Both the position numbers and the translations under genes were made by a program. Positions 40,643 through 49,085 of a stretch of 64,000 bases of DNA are shown piece by piece. Source of the stretch: an uncultured Propionibacteriaceae bacterium (GTDB lineage: Bacteria; Actinomycetota; Actinomycetes; Propionibacteriales; Propionibacteriaceae); contig CALCKT010000043.1 of NCBI GenBank assembly GCA_937965785.1, forward strand, positions 1 to 64,000, in the 5' to 3' direction. Each line of letters begins with the position of its first letter. Position 1 is the first letter of the stretch. The notes beneath the pieces were generated by a model. The model was not told where the DNA came from, did not search any database, and was given only the letters and a program-made list of their open reading frames with translations.

Positions 40643-41503
40643 ATGGACATTGATGTGCTGGTCGTGGGGTCCGTGAACGAGGACGTCGTGGTCTTTGTGG
40701 AACGGCTCCCGGATCCCGGGGAGACGCTCCTGGCCTCCGGCTCCGCGATCGCCTGCGGAGGCAAGGGGGCCAACCAGGCCGTCGCCGCGGCCCGCAGCGG
40801 GGTCCGGGTGGCAATGGCCGGTGCCGTTGGCGACGACGAGGCGGGACACCGGCAGGCCGAGGCCCTCGAAGCGGCGGGCGTGGACATCCGGTGGCTGCAG
40901 CGGCTGACCGGTGTACCCACCGGCACGGCATTCATCCAGGTCGATACCCAGGGGGAGAACACCATAGTCGTTGCCCAGGGGGCCAACGCCCGGGTGTCGC
41001 TCCCGGCCGGTGACATCGAGGCCCGGGTCATCGTGACGCAGAACGAGATACCACCGGCCGTCCAGCGGGAGGCGGGCGAACTCGCCGTCCGCACCGGGGC
41101 GCGGCTGGTGATCAACGCCGCCCCTGCGCCCGGGAGCCCGCCATCCTGGTACGGAAACGCGGATCCCCTCGTGGTCAACGAACACGAGGCCGCGCAGCTG
41201 GCGGCATCGAACGAGGTCGGTGCCGAACTGCTCCGCCGGCTGCGGGAACGCACCGGGGCCCGGAGCCTCGTGATGACCCTGGGGGCCCGCGGGGCCCTCG
41301 TCGACGACGGGACCGGGGTGCACGTGATCCCGCCGGTGGTCGTGGAACGGGTGGTCGATGCCACCGGCGCCGGGGACACCTTCGTCGGTGCCCTGGCGGC
41401 CCAGCTGGCTCGGGGGGAGGAACTGGTGGCGGCGGCCTGCGCCGCGAACGGGTCCGCCGCGGAGGCCGTCACCTGGCCGGGAGCCCGCCCGCCCGCCGGC
41501 TGA
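40643..41503 (+). CDS. rbsK: Ribokinase (PfkB family)
   Basis: Phosphorylates ribose at O5 with ATP, or another sugar; PfkB specificity cannot be fixed by eye. 286 residues. The N-terminal signature is GGKGANQAVAAARSG near residues 38-52 and the ATP-site/catalytic signature is DATGAGDTFVGALAA near residue 240, with the catalytic Asp. GGGAGG lies 7 nt before ATG 40643. An imperfect CGTGTTC/GAACACG inverted pair (about 40547-40574) upstream might be an operator. No rbs transporter is adjacent. Confidence 0.88.
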   Translation: MDIDVLVVGSVNEDVVVFVERLPDPGETLLASGSAIACGGKGANQAVAAARSGVRVAMAGAVGDDEAGHRQAEALEAAGVDIRWLQRLTGVPTGTAFIQVDTQGENTIVVAQGANARVSLPAGDIEARVIVTQNEIPPAVQREAGELAVRTGARLVINAAPAPGSPPSWYGNADPLVVNEHEAAQLAASNEVGAELLRRLRERTGARSLVMTLGARGALVDDGTGVHVIPPVVVERVVDATGAGDTFVGALAAQLARGEELVAAACAANGSAAEAVTWPGARPPAG

Positions 41504-41551
41504 ACGCGCAGCCGACGGGCGGGGCGAGGATTTCGCGGGAGGGCATTTCCC

Positions 41552-41676
41552 AGAAGCTGGTTGAGCCGACCCGCGAACGTCAGCGAGCAGGACGTGCGAA
41601 ACCATGCGGTGGTGTCCGGAGAGTTGAGGTAGGTGTTCTCGGACCGCCGGCGAATGGTGTCGGCTAAACCGGTTTC
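41552..41676. repeat. Palindromic element family 1 (copy 4, diverged)
   Basis: Left arm 41552-41605 (AGAAGCTGGTTGAGCC to GCGAAACCAT), right arm about 41655-41676 (GGTGTCGGCTAAACCGG). The pairing is worse than in copies 2 and 3. It lies between convergent rbsK and tpx. Confidence 0.7.
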
Positions 41677-41703
41677 GCTGCCCGCGGTGCCCTCTGAAAC
41701 GGG

Positions 41704-42198
41704 TCAGAGGGCGGCGATGGCGGCTTCGTAGTCGGGTTCCTGCTTGATCTCGGGAACCAGCTGGCTGTGAACCACGTTGCCCTTCTCGTCGAGGACGACG
41801 ACGGCGCGGGCCAGGAGACCTTCGAGGGGACCGTTGATCATGGTCACTCCGTAGTTCTCACCGAAGGTGGTGCGGAAATCGGAGGCGACCGTCACGTTCT
41901 CGATGCCCTCGGCACCACAGAAACGGGCCTGCGCGAACGGCAGGTCGCGGGAGATGCAAAGCACCTTGGTGTTCTCCAGCTGGGCGGCGCGCTCGTTGAA
42001 GGTGCGCACGCTCATGGCGCAGATGCCCGTGTCGATGGACGGGAAGATGTTGAGAATCAACCGGGAGCCGGCGAAATCGGCGAGGGAGACGGGAGAGAGG
42101 TCGTTGCCGACCAGGGCGAACCCCGGGGCCTTGGCGCCGACGGCAGGCAGTGAGCCGTGGGTGTGGACGGGGGTCCCGTCCAGGGTGATATCAGTCAT
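41704..42198 (-). CDS. tpx: Thiol peroxidase (atypical 2-Cys peroxiredoxin)
   Basis: Reduces hydroperoxides using thioredoxin. 164 residues, the family length. The peroxidatic Cys is in FPSIDTGICAMSVRTF near residue 60 and the resolving Cys in ARFCGAEGIENV near residue 94. VGAKAPGFALVG and the C-terminal EPDYEAAIAAL are typical. ATG 42198 (MTDITLDG) matches the family; an in-frame ATG four codons upstream (42210) is also possible. It is divergent from ppk2. Confidence 0.94.
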   Translation of the reverse strand: MTDITLDGTPVHTHGSLPAVGAKAPGFALVGNDLSPVSLADFAGSRLILNIFPSIDTGICAMSVRTFNERAAQLENTKVLCISRDLPFAQARFCGAEGIENVTVASDFRTTFGENYGVTMINGPLEGLLARAVVVLDEKGNVVHSQLVPEIKQEPDYEAAIAAL

Positions 42199-42285
42199 GT
42201 AATGAATCATTGCCGATCCCGTCCCCGGATCAAAGGAAAACCGGCCGGGGATGGAACGGTTGCTGTGGCGTGACAAGCTTGGTGC

Positions 42286-43221
42286 ATGAGCCAGAACCTG
42301 CGTGAATTCATCGACATGGTGCGCAACGAGGGGTACACCGTCGGTGATGTTCACGGGGAGGACCAGTACCTCATCGACCCGCTCGGTGACGCCGTCGAGA
42401 CCTGGCGGGACAAATACCCCTACGACACCCTCCTCGGGCGCGACAGGTACGAGGCGGAGAAACGCCAGCTGCAGATCGAGCTGTTGAAGTTCCAGTACTC
42501 GGCCCAGGACAACGGCACCAAACACATCATCCTGTTCGAGGGACGCGACGCCGCCGGCAAGGGTGGGGCGATCAAACGCTTCACCGAACACCTCAACCCG
42601 CGCGGGGCGCGGGTCGTGGCGTTGACGAAACCCACCGAGAAGGAACGCGGACAGTGGTACTTCCAGCGTTACATCGAGCACCTCCCGACCGCCGGGGAGA
42701 TCGTGCTGTTCGACCGTTCCTGGTACAACCGCGCCGGTGTCGAACGGGTGATGGGTTTCTGCACCGACGAGGAGTACCGCATTTTCATGAAACAGGCGCC
42801 GGTTTTCGAACGGATGCTCATCGAGTCCGGGATCACCGTTACGAAGCTGTGGTTCTCCGTCACCCAGCGGGAGCAGCGCACCCGGTTCGCGATCCGGCAG
42901 CTCGACCCGGTGAGGCGTTGGAAACTCTCGCCCATGGACCTCGAATCCCTCGACCGCTGGGAGGACTACACCCAGGCGAAAGCCGCCATGTTGAAGCAGA
43001 CCGACACCGAGATGGCGCCGTGGTACCGGATCAAGTCCAATGACAAGAAACGCGCCCGGCTCAACGCCATGCGCCTCTTCCTCGACCTCCACGACTACGA
43101 CGGCAAGGACCCGTCGGCGATCAAACCCACCGACCCGCTGATCGTGCAACGCGGCCGCAAGAAATGGGCGAAGAAGAACGCCGACGGCGAGATCGTCCAG
43201 CCCGACGAGAACGAGGACTGA
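42286..43221 (+). CDS. ppk2: Polyphosphate kinase 2
   Basis: Transfers phosphate between polyphosphate and nucleoside mono- or diphosphates. 311 residues, a one-domain PPK2. Walker A is FEGRDAAGKGGAIKRF, the Walker B-like motif is LFDRSWYNRAGVERVMGF and the lid carries REQRTRFAIRQ. WKLSPMDLESLDRW follows. TGACAAGCTT ends 6-7 nt before the ATG and no Shine-Dalgarno is seen, so leaderless initiation is likely. Class I (nucleoside diphosphate preferring) is likely but not certain. Confidence 0.93.
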   Translation: MSQNLREFIDMVRNEGYTVGDVHGEDQYLIDPLGDAVETWRDKYPYDTLLGRDRYEAEKRQLQIELLKFQYSAQDNGTKHIILFEGRDAAGKGGAIKRFTEHLNPRGARVVALTKPTEKERGQWYFQRYIEHLPTAGEIVLFDRSWYNRAGVERVMGFCTDEEYRIFMKQAPVFERMLIESGITVTKLWFSVTQREQRTRFAIRQLDPVRRWKLSPMDLESLDRWEDYTQAKAAMLKQTDTEMAPWYRIKSNDKKRARLNAMRLFLDLHDYDGKDPSAIKPTDPLIVQRGRKKWAKKNADGEIVQPDENED

Positions 43222-43239
43222 TGTGGGGCACCAGACGCC

Positions 43240-43262
43240 CCGCCGCCCGCGGAGGGCGGCGG
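43240..43262 (+). terminator. Hairpin terminator after ppk2
   Basis: CCGCCGCCC (43240-43248) pairs perfectly with GGGCGGCGG (43254-43262) around GCGGA, 19 bp after the ppk2 stop. No T-run. Confidence 0.7.
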
Positions 43263-43323
43263 AAACCGTTCCGGAGTGCAATCAGGCCGGCTCGGCCTCT
43301 ACCATGATTCGCAGGAGGAGGAG

Positions 43324-43953
43324 ATGAGCGAGAACCAGTGGCCCGACCCCGGCCAGGACACCTCTCCGCAGTCATTGAGGGAGAGCAACATCGGCCTGAT
43401 CGTCGTCCTGTTCCTGATCCTGGCGGTGGGCATTGGATCCGGCGTGTGGTGGGTGCTCCGGAATGGACAGGAGACCCTCGGCCCCGAGGCCAGCGCATCC
43501 GCCCCGCCTCCTCAGCCCACTCCGACGCAGGCCGCCAGCGAGCCGCTGGAACCGACGACACCCACGCAGGTCACCAGTGGGCCCCAGGGGTCGGTCACAC
43601 CCACGCTGCCGCGGGTGAGCAGCAAGCAGCCGGTTCCCGCCATGCCGAGGAAGTTCGGTGATTTCGAGGCCAAGGGCGCGGGGAAAAGCGACGCCTATGT
43701 CACCTACTGGACGCCGAAGAAGGACAAGTTCTTCATAGTCGCCCACCTGTCGGGTGGCTCCGTCGACTCGTACACCAAGGGCCTGAAGGGTGTGAGAACC
43801 ATCGGGAAGACCGCCTGCGGAACCAATGATTTCGGGGGATACGAGTGCTTCGCCCAGGTGCACGGTGGCGTCGGGAGGACGACCATGGGGCCGAGCGGAA
43901 CGCTGGACGAGCTGGCGGAGATCAGCAGGAGTTTCTACGAGGCCTGGAAGTGA
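43324..43953 (+). CDS. Membrane-anchored protein of unknown function
   Basis: 209 residues. A polar N-terminus of about 25 residues precedes one membrane helix (about 26-48, NIGLIVVLFLILAVGIG). A Pro/Thr/Ser-rich extracellular linker (about 55-110) leads to a globular domain of about 100 residues with YVTYWTPKKDKFFIVAHL and two cysteines (TACGTND, YECFAQV). GAGGAGGAG directly precedes ATG 43324. The linker-plus-small-domain design suggests a cell-surface or lipid-proximal role; no family was recognised. Confidence 0.7.
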   Translation: MSENQWPDPGQDTSPQSLRESNIGLIVVLFLILAVGIGSGVWWVLRNGQETLGPEASASAPPPQPTPTQAASEPLEPTTPTQVTSGPQGSVTPTLPRVSSKQPVPAMPRKFGDFEAKGAGKSDAYVTYWTPKKDKFFIVAHLSGGSVDSYTKGLKGVRTIGKTACGTNDFGGYECFAQVHGGVGRTTMGPSGTLDELAEISRSFYEAWK

Positions 43954-44004
43954 ACCCCCGGACCGCACACGGCCGTTGCGGGGGCCCCGGGGTCGGCGTG
44001 GGGA

Positions 44005-44637
44005 TCACGGAAGTTCCGTCAGGGCGTTGATGAGCGCCGCCAGTGGACGCAGCCCGTGGTCGTTGATGCGCTGGGAGTTCGCCGACGGGGTGACACCCTC
44101 GAGTTTTGCCGCCGTGGCGTTGTCCAGCCCCGCCCGCAGATGCACCCAGCTTCTCCGGGCCCCCGGGCTGAGGGCCGCCAGCTGGGCGTCTATCACGCGC
44201 AGCACGGGGTCGACGAGGGGATTCGCGACGGCGCGGGCGTCGATCAGCGCCGTGCGGGAGGTGCGGTTCCCGGGTTGCCGGGACAGGGTCTCCGCGCGTT
44301 CGATGGCCTCCCGGGCCCGCCACCAGGCCGATCCGTCCTGGATGCCGCGTTTCGCGTCTATGATCCGCACCTCCCCGCCGCCCAGCCCGCAACGCACCTC
44401 CGCGATCCCCAGCAGCTCGTCGCGCAGCCGCAGCATCACCGCCACCGCCTGCCCGAGGGTGGCGTAGACGCCCTGGACCTCGTCGCCCACGGTCACGCGC
44501 AGCGGATCCAGGGGCGGATGGGCTTTGTTGCAGGAGTCGATGGCCGCCAGCAGAGCCCTGTGGACGTGTGCCCGGTCGGAGCTGCGGGAGCGCACCACGT
44601 CACCCAACAACGCCACACATTCAGGAAAACCCTTCAT
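44005..44637 (-). CDS. SatD-family protein
   Basis: A 210-residue protein of the SatD family, named after a streptococcal acid-stress locus; the molecular function is unknown. It has the N-terminal GDVVRSR motif, VTVGDEVQGVYATLGQAV near residues 47-64 and a helix-turn-helix-like C-terminus (LDNATAAKLEGVTPSANSQR). TAAAAT on the minus strand (44645-44650) ends 7 nt before the ATG with no Shine-Dalgarno. It lies 24 bp downstream of the LysR-type gene on the same strand. Confidence 0.8.
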   Translation of the reverse strand: MKGFPECVALLGDVVRSRSSDRAHVHRALLAAIDSCNKAHPPLDPLRVTVGDEVQGVYATLGQAVAVMLRLRDELLGIAEVRCGLGGGEVRIIDAKRGIQDGSAWWRAREAIERAETLSRQPGNRTSRTALIDARAVANPLVDPVLRVIDAQLAALSPGARRSWVHLRAGLDNATAAKLEGVTPSANSQRINDHGLRPLAALINALTELP

Positions 44638-44661
44638 ATGAATGATTTTAAGGGATGCTCT

Positions 44662-45567
44662 TCATTCAATGTTCCCGGGGGGTCTCGGTAGTCGCCGCGA
44701 TTTCGCCAGGCCCAGGACGTGGTCGCGGAACAGCGTGGCCGAGGGCAGCATGCGGTGGCCCGCCGCCCAGCTGAGGCCGATGTCGCGGAAGGCGTCGTCC
44801 TCGGCCAGGACCTGCAGCCGCACCCCGGGGACGCTGCGGCCGGGGGCCAGCGCCACCCCGAGGCCGGCTGCGACGTAGCCGTAGAGCGTCGGCAGGTCGT
44901 CTGCCACGAGCCCCACCTCGGGTTCAACCCCGTGGCGGGACAGCAGGGAGTCCGTGACGATGCGCAGCTGTGATGTCTGGCGCATCGCGACGAGGCGTTC
45001 CCCTCCGAGGCGGGTGATGGGGACCGGGTTCCTGGTGGCGGCGAGCGGATGTCCCTCGGGCAGCAGCAACCGGATCGGTTCGCGCAGCAGCCCCCGCCAG
45101 TGGTGGGCCCGGCTGTGGGGTCTGAGCGTGGTCAGCTCCAGGTCGACATCGGAGTCCGTCCCGGTGGCCGGGATGGTCTCGTCGCGCCTGGCGCTCAGAT
45201 CCAGCTGCACGTCGGGATGTCTCTGCAGGAACCCGGCCACGATCCCGGGCACCAGCCACTCCCCGAGCGAGTGCGGGAAGGCGAGGGTCACCAACCCCGA
45301 TTCCGGGTCCATCAGCTGGGCAACCTCGGCCAGGCCGTCGTCGAGTTGGTGGAGCATCGCGTCTACGTGGTGCTTGAACGTCGCCCCGGCGCGGGTGAGG
45401 CGCAGGACGCGCCCCTCGCGCCGCAACAGGGGGGTGCCCACCTCCTCGGAGAGCCTGGCCAGGGCCCGCGAGATCCCGGGTTGGGAGGTCCACTCCAGCT
45501 CGCTCACCTCGGTGACGGTGGCGCCGTCGGCGACGAGCTGGAACCAGCGGAGGACATTCGTATCCAT
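44662..45567 (-). CDS. LysR-family transcriptional regulator
   Basis: A 301-residue LTTR. The N-terminal winged helix has ATVTEVSELEWTSQPGISRALARLSEEVGTPLL, shown here only as its known pattern over residues about 15-47, followed by a linker helix and a periplasmic-binding-like effector domain (LVTLAFPHSLGEWLVPGI onwards). The start is taken at ATG 45567 because TAGGTT (45574-45579) ends 6 nt upstream; an ATG at 45573 would overlap that position. The divergent 60-residue gene is its likely partner or target. Effector unknown. Confidence 0.88.
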   Translation of the reverse strand: MDTNVLRWFQLVADGATVTEVSELEWTSQPGISRALARLSEEVGTPLLRREGRVLRLTRAGATFKHHVDAMLHQLDDGLAEVAQLMDPESGLVTLAFPHSLGEWLVPGIVAGFLQRHPDVQLDLSARRDETIPATGTDSDVDLELTTLRPHSRAHHWRGLLREPIRLLLPEGHPLAATRNPVPITRLGGERLVAMRQTSQLRIVTDSLLSRHGVEPEVGLVADDLPTLYGYVAAGLGVALAPGRSVPGVRLQVLAEDDAFRDIGLSWAAGHRMLPSATLFRDHVLGLAKSRRLPRPPGNIE

Positions 45568-45643
45568 ATTCATAACCTAGCTGCATGGATTATCTTGCAA
45601 ACAGGTATTGGACGCATGGGATCTCCCGGCGCAGCATTGAGTC

Positions 45644-45826
45644 ATGAGCATCCGTGACTTCCTCAACCGCTTCCTCGATTCCGAGTTCGGCATCTACCCC
45701 GCCACCCGCGGCGCCGTGGTGGTGATGCCGACCCTGACTGCCCGTCCCGCCATCATCCGCACCTCCGAGAACGTCGAGCACGCCGAGGTGAGCTGGCCCG
45801 GACGCGACTGGGCCACCGCCCACTGA
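45644..45826 (+). CDS. 60-residue protein divergent from the LysR gene
   Basis: MSIRDFLNRFLDSEFGIYPA is followed by a short beta-like stretch (GAVVVMPTLTARPAII) and a polar end. No family was recognised. CAGCAT ends 6 nt before ATG 45644, in line with leaderless genes nearby, and the position 76 bp from the LysR start codon on the opposite strand is typical of an LTTR target. The codon usage is GC3-rich. Confidence 0.5.
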   Translation: MSIRDFLNRFLDSEFGIYPATRGAVVVMPTLTARPAIIRTSENVEHAEVSWPGRDWATAH

Positions 45827-45942
45827 CCTCCTCGGTTTTCCCGTCCGGGGTCGGATCGTGAATGCGATCCGACCCCGTACCTTTTCCCGGAAGGCTCGCG
45901 GGCCGAAGCCATCCTCCCGGAGCCAATCGAGCCGGGTCGTGT

Positions 45943-46097
45943 GGAGCTGGTTGAGCCGGGCCGCGAGGGACGAGCGGCCCGTGTCGAAACCATCTGGCAG
46001 CCGAACAACAAACCTGACCACAGGACCCCGGACGGGCGCACGATGGTTTCGACGCGACCAGCTCGCTGCCGCTCGCAGGCCGGCTCAACCAACTTGA
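45943..46097. repeat. Palindromic element family 1 (copy 5)
   Basis: Left arm 45943-45993, spacer about 48 bp, right arm 46042-46097 (ATGGTTTCGACGCGACC to CCGGCTCAACCAACTT). Spacer and arms resemble copy 1, suggesting one subfamily. It lies between the 60-residue gene and the end of the sugar-binding lipoprotein gene. Confidence 0.85.
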
Positions 46098-46151
46098 TGT
46101 GAGACGGTTTCGGCCCGGGGCCGCGGCTGGTCATGGCGTTCGCAATGTGTC

Positions 46152-47147
46152 CTAACCACCCCAGCAGGTGCGCACGCCGTACTCGACGTTCTTCGACGTG
46201 ACGCCCGGTGCCGGTGATCCGGTGACCAACTCGGTGCCGGTGGCCAGGTAGCCTGACGGTTCCCTTCCCTCCCGGACCTTCGTGACGATCGCCTCGACGC
46301 CCTCCCGCGCCATGTTCTGCGGGAACTGCATGGCCGTTGCGTCGATGTCGCCGGGGCGCACCGAGTTCTTCATGGCCTCGCAACCGCCGTCGACGGTCAC
46401 CACCACAACCTTCGACAGGTCCTTGCCCGCCGATTTCAACGCCGTGACGGCACCCTGAGCGGCGGGTTCGTTGACCGCGTAGACCACGTTGATGTCCGGG
46501 TTCTTCGTCAGGGCCTCCGCCATGGCCTGCTGCGCCAGGTCCCGGTCCCCCTCGCTGTTGGCCTGGTCCACCACCCAGCCCGAACCTGACTGGACACCGA
46601 AGCCCTCCTGGAAACCGGCGCTCCGGTTCTCACCCGAGGTGATGCCGGGTGACAGGTTCAGCATCATGATCTGCGGGCTCAGGCCGAGCTCGTCGATCTT
46701 CGCCCGGGCGTAACGCCCTATCAGCTCCCCGGCCCGCTTGTTGTCGGTGCCGAAGTAGGCGTTCGTGGTCTCCTGCGGCTCCATGGGGGTGTCGAGGGCG
46801 ATCACGGTGATGCCCTTGTCGCGTGCCGCCTGGATGTCGGGGGCCAGGGCCGTCGAGTTCGTCGGGGCGATGAGAATGCCGTTGACGCCCTTGTCCACCA
46901 TCTCCTTCAGGGCGGTTCGCTGCGAGTCGACGTCGACATCGCTGTTGCCCGTCGCGGTGGTGAGCGTGGCACCGGCCTTGCGGGCCGAGTCCTCGGCAAC
47001 CTTGCGCAACGTCACCCAGTAGGGGTTCGTCTCCTGTTTGGTGATGAGCCCGATGCTGACCGGTGGCCGGTTGTCGGAGCAGGCACCCAGGGCGGCGGTG
47101 ATGATGACGGTCAGGGCGGCGGCCAGCCACTTGGACAGGGCTTTCAT
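46152..47147 (-). CDS. Sugar-binding lipoprotein (ribose-type periplasmic binding fold)
   Basis: A 331-residue lipoprotein. MKALSKWLAAALTVIITAAL precedes lipobox LGAC with Cys23. The mature part is a Peripla_BP_4-type sugar receptor: IGLITKQETNPYWVTLRKVA, NGILIAPTNSTALAPDI, IALDTPMEPQETTNAYFGTDN and VVVVTVDGGCEAMK. It is the only ABC-type component here: no permease or ATPase gene is present. Its ATG overlaps the stop of the FucP-like symporter by 4 bp. It may hand sugar to the symporter, act as a sensor or serve a distant ABC transporter. Confidence 0.88.
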   Translation of the reverse strand: MKALSKWLAAALTVIITAALGACSDNRPPVSIGLITKQETNPYWVTLRKVAEDSARKAGATLTTATGNSDVDVDSQRTALKEMVDKGVNGILIAPTNSTALAPDIQAARDKGITVIALDTPMEPQETTNAYFGTDNKRAGELIGRYARAKIDELGLSPQIMMLNLSPGITSGENRSAGFQEGFGVQSGSGWVVDQANSEGDRDLAQQAMAEALTKNPDINVVYAVNEPAAQGAVTALKSAGKDLSKVVVVTVDGGCEAMKNSVRPGDIDATAMQFPQNMAREGVEAIVTKVREGREPSGYLATGTELVTGSPAPGVTSKNVEYGVRTCWGG

Positions 47148-48424
47148 GATGCTTCCTTCCTGGTGTGGAGCAGGTCGTAGGCGGCGTAGGCGGCCACGAG
47201 CGCCAAACACACGGCCGGCACGATGAAACCGACCGCCGAACCCGCGACATCCATCACACGGGCCTGGACCATCGGGATCAGGGCGCCACCGAGGATGGCC
47301 ATCACCAGGCCCGCGGAACCGAACTTCGCGTCGTCCCCGAGGCCATGGAGGGCCATGCCGTAGATGGTGGGGAACATCAGCGACAGCGCCGCCGAGATGC
47401 ACACCACCGCGACCAGGCCGATGATGTTAAGCACGAAGATCGAGGTCAGGCAGCAAGCCACCCCGAAGAGCGCCATTGCGAGCAGCAGCAGCGCGGGACG
47501 CACGATACCGAGCACGAAGACCATCACGAACCGGGCCACCAGGAACAGCAGGAGGCTGCCCTGCAGCCACCAACCGGCGGCCTCGGGGGAGGTGCCCACC
47601 ACGTCCTGGGCGTAGATGATGGTGTAGGTCCAGGTGCAGGTCTGGGCGGCCACGTTGAAGAACTGCGCACCCACTCCGTAGCGGTACAGCTTGTTTCCCC
47701 ACAGGCGCCCGAACCGCCCGTGTCCGCCCTCGGCGACGGCCTCCTGCGGGGGCAACGGGAGCCTGCGGAACGCGATCAGCAGCCAGATGATCACCAGAGC
47801 CATCGCGATTCCGAGGTAGGGGCCGAGCACCAGGCCGAGATCGGCTTCCTGTGCGGCGAGGGCCTCTTCCTCGCTCATGATGGATTTCGCGGTCTCGGGG
47901 GTCAGGTGGGGCAGGATCAGCACCGCGCCCATCAGCACACCCAGGTTGGCGCCGATCGGGTTGAAGGCCTGCGCCAGGTTCAATCGCCGGGTTGAGGTGG
48001 ATTCCTCACCCATCGCGATGACAAGGGGATTCGCCGAGGTTTCGAGGATGGACAACCCTGCGGCCAGGGTGAACAACGCCAGCAGGAACATGGCGTAGGT
48101 GAGGGTCTTGGCCGCCGGGATGAACAGGAAACCGCCGGCCGCAGCCAGGCCGAGACCGGTGAGCAGACCGGCCTTGAAACCGAACCGCTGGTTGATCATC
48201 GCGGCCGGGATGGCCAACAGGAAGTAGGCACCGTAATAGGCGAACTGCACCAGTGATGACTCGAGGATGGTCATGGTGAAGATGCTCCGGAACACGCCGA
48301 CCAGCACATCGGTCAGGTTGGCGGCCGTGCCCCAGGCGGCGAAGCACAGCAGGAGCAGCAAGAACGGGACACGCAACTCCTTTGCTACTAGCGCGGGACG
48401 TTGCTGGGGTGACGGGGCGGTCAT
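47144..48424 (-). CDS. FucP-like sugar/H+ symporter (MFS)
   Basis: A 426-residue major facilitator superfamily protein with about 12 membrane helices, related to the L-fucose permease group. FucP-like segments are FRSIFTMTILESSLVQFAYYGAYFLLAIPA (residues about 45-75), the ETSANPLV motif and AQAFNPIGANLGVLMGA. AGGAGG lies 4-5 nt before ATG 48424. The substrate is probably a hexose or deoxyhexose. It is co-translated with a sugar-binding lipoprotein downstream, an unusual pair. Confidence 0.88.
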   Translation of the reverse strand: MTAPSPQQRPALVAKELRVPFLLLLLCFAAWGTAANLTDVLVGVFRSIFTMTILESSLVQFAYYGAYFLLAIPAAMINQRFGFKAGLLTGLGLAAAGGFLFIPAAKTLTYAMFLLALFTLAAGLSILETSANPLVIAMGEESTSTRRLNLAQAFNPIGANLGVLMGAVLILPHLTPETAKSIMSEEEALAAQEADLGLVLGPYLGIAMALVIIWLLIAFRRLPLPPQEAVAEGGHGRFGRLWGNKLYRYGVGAQFFNVAAQTCTWTYTIIYAQDVVGTSPEAAGWWLQGSLLLFLVARFVMVFVLGIVRPALLLLAMALFGVACCLTSIFVLNIIGLVAVVCISAALSLMFPTIYGMALHGLGDDAKFGSAGLVMAILGGALIPMVQARVMDVAGSAVGFIVPAVCLALVAAYAAYDLLHTRKEAS

Positions 48425-48553
48425 GTGACCTCCTGTTTCCGGGCGTCTTCGCCCTCTAGGGTCCCGTCAGTTTAACTCCGGAGCGGGGTGATCATCCCAT
48501 GGTCCGTGAAAATCCGTGGAGCAAATGTCGGTGGCGGGTGGGAGGCTGGTGTC

Positions 48554-48979
48554 ATGGAAACGTACTCGTGGGCCGGGGTGGTGGTGCTGGGATTCCTGCT
48601 GGCGACACTGGCGGGCACGCCGGTGGTGCGCGGGCTGTTCCGGCTGGTGGACTGGCAGACCCGCCGCGAGGCCTTGCGGCGTGAGGCCGCCGAGGCGGGG
48701 GAGGGCGGTCCGGAGCTGATAGACCTCAGGCTGGTCAGGGCCGGGAAAGAGCTGCCCGGGGGACGCTGGCTCGGGTTGCTCGAACGCGCCGCAACCTACG
48801 CTTGCATAGTCGCCGGGTTTCCCGCCGGGATTGCGGTTGTGATGGCGGTCAAGGGGTTCGGTCGCTACCCGGAGCTGCGCACCCCCGACGCCGCCAAGGG
48901 GGAGCGGTTCATCATAGGAACCCTTGCCAGCCTGCTGTGGGCGACCCTGTGGGCGGGGGCGGTGCTGCTGCTTCGTTGA
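48554..48979 (+). CDS. Small membrane protein, unknown family
   Basis: 141 residues with hydrophobic helices near the N-terminus (about 6-28), the middle (about 80-100) and the C-terminus (about 122-141). The section LGLLERAATYACIVAGFPAG followed by VKGFGRYPEL and GERFIIGTLASLLWA resembles the glr.Er...aaKs..Rf.e....eyfiIGTL pattern in several uncharacterised bacterial membrane proteins. GGGAGG lies about 7 nt upstream of ATG 48554. Function unknown. Confidence 0.65.
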   Translation: METYSWAGVVVLGFLLATLAGTPVVRGLFRLVDWQTRREALRREAAEAGEGGPELIDLRLVRAGKELPGGRWLGLLERAATYACIVAGFPAGIAVVMAVKGFGRYPELRTPDAAKGERFIIGTLASLLWATLWAGAVLLLR

Positions 48980-49085
48980 CCTCTCAAAGCTGGCTGAAAT
49001 GGCGTGGAAACGCCCCCTCCGATGCTGCTCCCGATCAGTTGGGTGATGTAGCCTTCGGGCTGTTCATGATGAGGGGGAGGAACCA

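Noticed and set aside
41704..43281. 525-codon minus-strand frame ending in Tpx
   Set aside because: Only the last 164 codons are Tpx; the rest is antisense to ppk2 and not a fusion.
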